A stretch of 64,000 nucleotides of DNA from BD2-11 sp965221785 (GTDB taxonomy: Bacteria; Gemmatimonadota; Gemmatimonadetes; Longimicrobiales; Gaopeijiaceae). A program made the position numbers and the translations under genes. The notes below the pieces were generated by a model. The model saw only the letters and a program-made list of their open reading frames with translations, searched no databases and was not told the DNA's origin. The number at the start of each line of letters is the position of its first letter. Positions within the stretch are counted from its first letter, which is position 1. The stretch is from assembly GCA_965221785.1 (NCBI GenBank), contig CBDCSR010000003.1:1798001-1862000 (forward strand), in the 5' to 3' direction. Positions 63,235 through 64,000 of this stretch are shown here, one piece after another.

Positions 63235-63642
63235 ATGCCTACCTACGACTACCACTGTAGCGGCTGCGGACAGGCCTTCGAGGTCTTCCAGAGAATGTCG
63301 GACGAGCCGGTCTCCAGCTGTCCCGACTGCGGGGCGCCGGTCCGGCGCAGGATCTCCGGCGGGGCCGGCTTCATCTTCAAGGGCGAGGGCTTCTACATCA
63401 CCGACCACCGCAGCCAGGAGTACAGGGACAGGGCCGCGGCCGACGCGGGGAAGGAGCCTGTTGCGGCATCCGGCGCGAAGGCCTCCAGCGACGGTGAGGC
63501 CGAATCCCAGGGGAAGGGCGAAACGAAGGCGGCAGCAGCATCCTCCCCGGATTCGGACACGATCTCCTCGGGAGCCGATTCGGGCGGCTCCCCCTCCGCG
63601 AGCGGTGCGGACAGTCAGGCCAAAGCCGGTTCGGAGCAATGA
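63235..63642 (+). CDS. FmdB-family zinc-ribbon protein
   Basis: 135 residues. The start MPTYDYHCSGCGQAFEVFQRMSDEPVSSCPDCG is the FmdB/CxxC zinc-ribbon pattern, with GFIFKGEGFYITDHR ending the conserved part at about residue 60. The remaining 70 residues are Ser/Ala/Gly/Glu-rich and disordered. Members are annotated as putative regulators (first noted beside an amidase and formamidase), but the function is unproven. Its stop overlaps the argS start (ATGA). Confidence 0.88.
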   Translation: MPTYDYHCSGCGQAFEVFQRMSDEPVSSCPDCGAPVRRRISGGAGFIFKGEGFYITDHRSQEYRDRAAADAGKEPVAASGAKASSDGEAESQGKGETKAAAASSPDSDTISSGADSGGSPSASGADSQAKAGSEQ

Positions 63643-64000
63643 GCCGGCGGGCGCTGCGCGACATCCTCGAACAGGCACTCGCCGGGATGGGAGTGACGGA
63701 TCACGAAGTCCGGCTGGAGCGTCCGCGCGACCCCGACCACGGCGACATCGCTTCCTCGGTGGCGCTCACCCTCGCCTCCCGGCTGCGGCGGCCTCCGCGG
63801 GGCATCGCGGAAGAGATCGCGGGGCGGCTCGAGTTGACCGGCACCGGGATTGCCTCGGTGGAGGTCGCCGGCCCGGGCTTCCTGAACTTCCGCTTCTCGG
63901 CATCGCGGGTATCCTCGGTTGTCGTGGAGATTCTCCGCCTGGATGAACGCTATGGGCGCTCAGGGGACGGGCGGGGAAGAGCCATCATGGTGGAATTCGT
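63639..64000 (+). CDS. argS: Arginyl-tRNA synthetase, N-terminal part (cut by window edge)
   Basis: 120 residues are visible before the window ends. The N-terminal Add-1 (DALR-like tRNA-binding) domain is typical: LRDILEQALAGMG, PRDPDHGDIASSVALTLA, IASVEVAGPGFLNFRFS and YGRSGDGRGRAIMVEF, just before the class I HIGH region. It charges tRNA-Arg. The ATG overlaps the FmdB gene stop. Confidence 0.93.
   Translation, partial: MSRRALRDILEQALAGMGVTDHEVRLERPRDPDHGDIASSVALTLASRLRRPPRGIAEEIAGRLELTGTGIASVEVAGPGFLNFRFSASRVSSVVVEILRLDERYGRSGDGRGRAIMVEF

Overview
The window is a 64 kb stretch of a high-GC (about 70%) Gram-negative chromosome. Very dense packing with many 4-base stop/start overlaps, TonB-dependent receptors, Tat-exported enzymes and a BVMCM-like propionate operon suggest Gemmatimonadota or a close relative; this placement is inference from gene content. 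No phage, insertion sequence, integrase or CRISPR array is visible. Both ends cut through genes (argG at the left edge, argS at the right).

Layout. 1-7.1 kb is central metabolism: argG-argH, a DAHP synthase on the other strand, class I aldolase, rpiA, rpe and a two-domain epimerase. 7.1-11.7 kb holds a secreted LVIVD-repeat protein, a halogenase-like flavoprotein (the best QhpG candidate) and a formylglycine-enzyme-fold protein without the catalytic cysteines. A SRPBCC gene and a PIN/ribbon-helix-helix toxin-antitoxin pair follow on the minus strand. 13.3-20.8 kb is a quinohemoprotein amine dehydrogenase (QHNDH) locus: diheme alpha subunit (qhpA), radical-SAM crosslinking enzyme (qhpD), the small crosslinked gamma subunit (qhpC), beta-propeller subunit (qhpB), ABC exporter (qhpF) and leader-cleaving subtilase (qhpE). 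The gamma precursor keeps every known crosslinked and cofactor residue at the right spacing. A convergent APC permease overlaps qhpE.

22-33.5 kb carries an alpha carbonic anhydrase, a LOG-like protein, a lipoprotein FKBP isomerase, a TonB receptor with its lipoprotein partner, a polyamine-type ABC transporter (A-D-B-C order) behind a repeated 11-mer, a lower-GC secreted protein that looks acquired, and a secreted peroxiredoxin whose reading frame is interrupted by one UGA exactly at the peroxidatic cysteine. A bacterial-SECIS-like hairpin lies 21 nt downstream, so I read it as a selenoprotein.

33.6-44.3 kb has gltD-gltB on the minus strand, an aldo/keto reductase with a TIGR04076-type partner, an NhaC-like antiporter and a predicted outer-membrane barrel. 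44.3-50.5 kb has tRNA-Leu(UAA), two Tat-exported PLP enzymes and a second TonB receptor. 50.6-57.8 kb is a housekeeping run: rnz, tyrA, an aroA-cmk fusion, rpsA and a LppC/PBP1-like lipoprotein. 57.9-63.1 kb is a propionyl-CoA carboxylase / methylmalonyl-CoA mutase operon with biotin carboxylase and biotin carrier on separate genes, followed by an FmdB zinc ribbon and argS.

The nitrogen theme is coherent: QHNDH would oxidise primary amines in the periplasm and release ammonia, the polyamine transporter and APC permease would import nitrogen compounds, and glutamate synthase would assimilate the nitrogen. A rare palindrome, GACA-AAA-TGTC, occurs in the QHNDH operon and upstream of an aminotransferase, with a one-mismatch copy just upstream of gltB.
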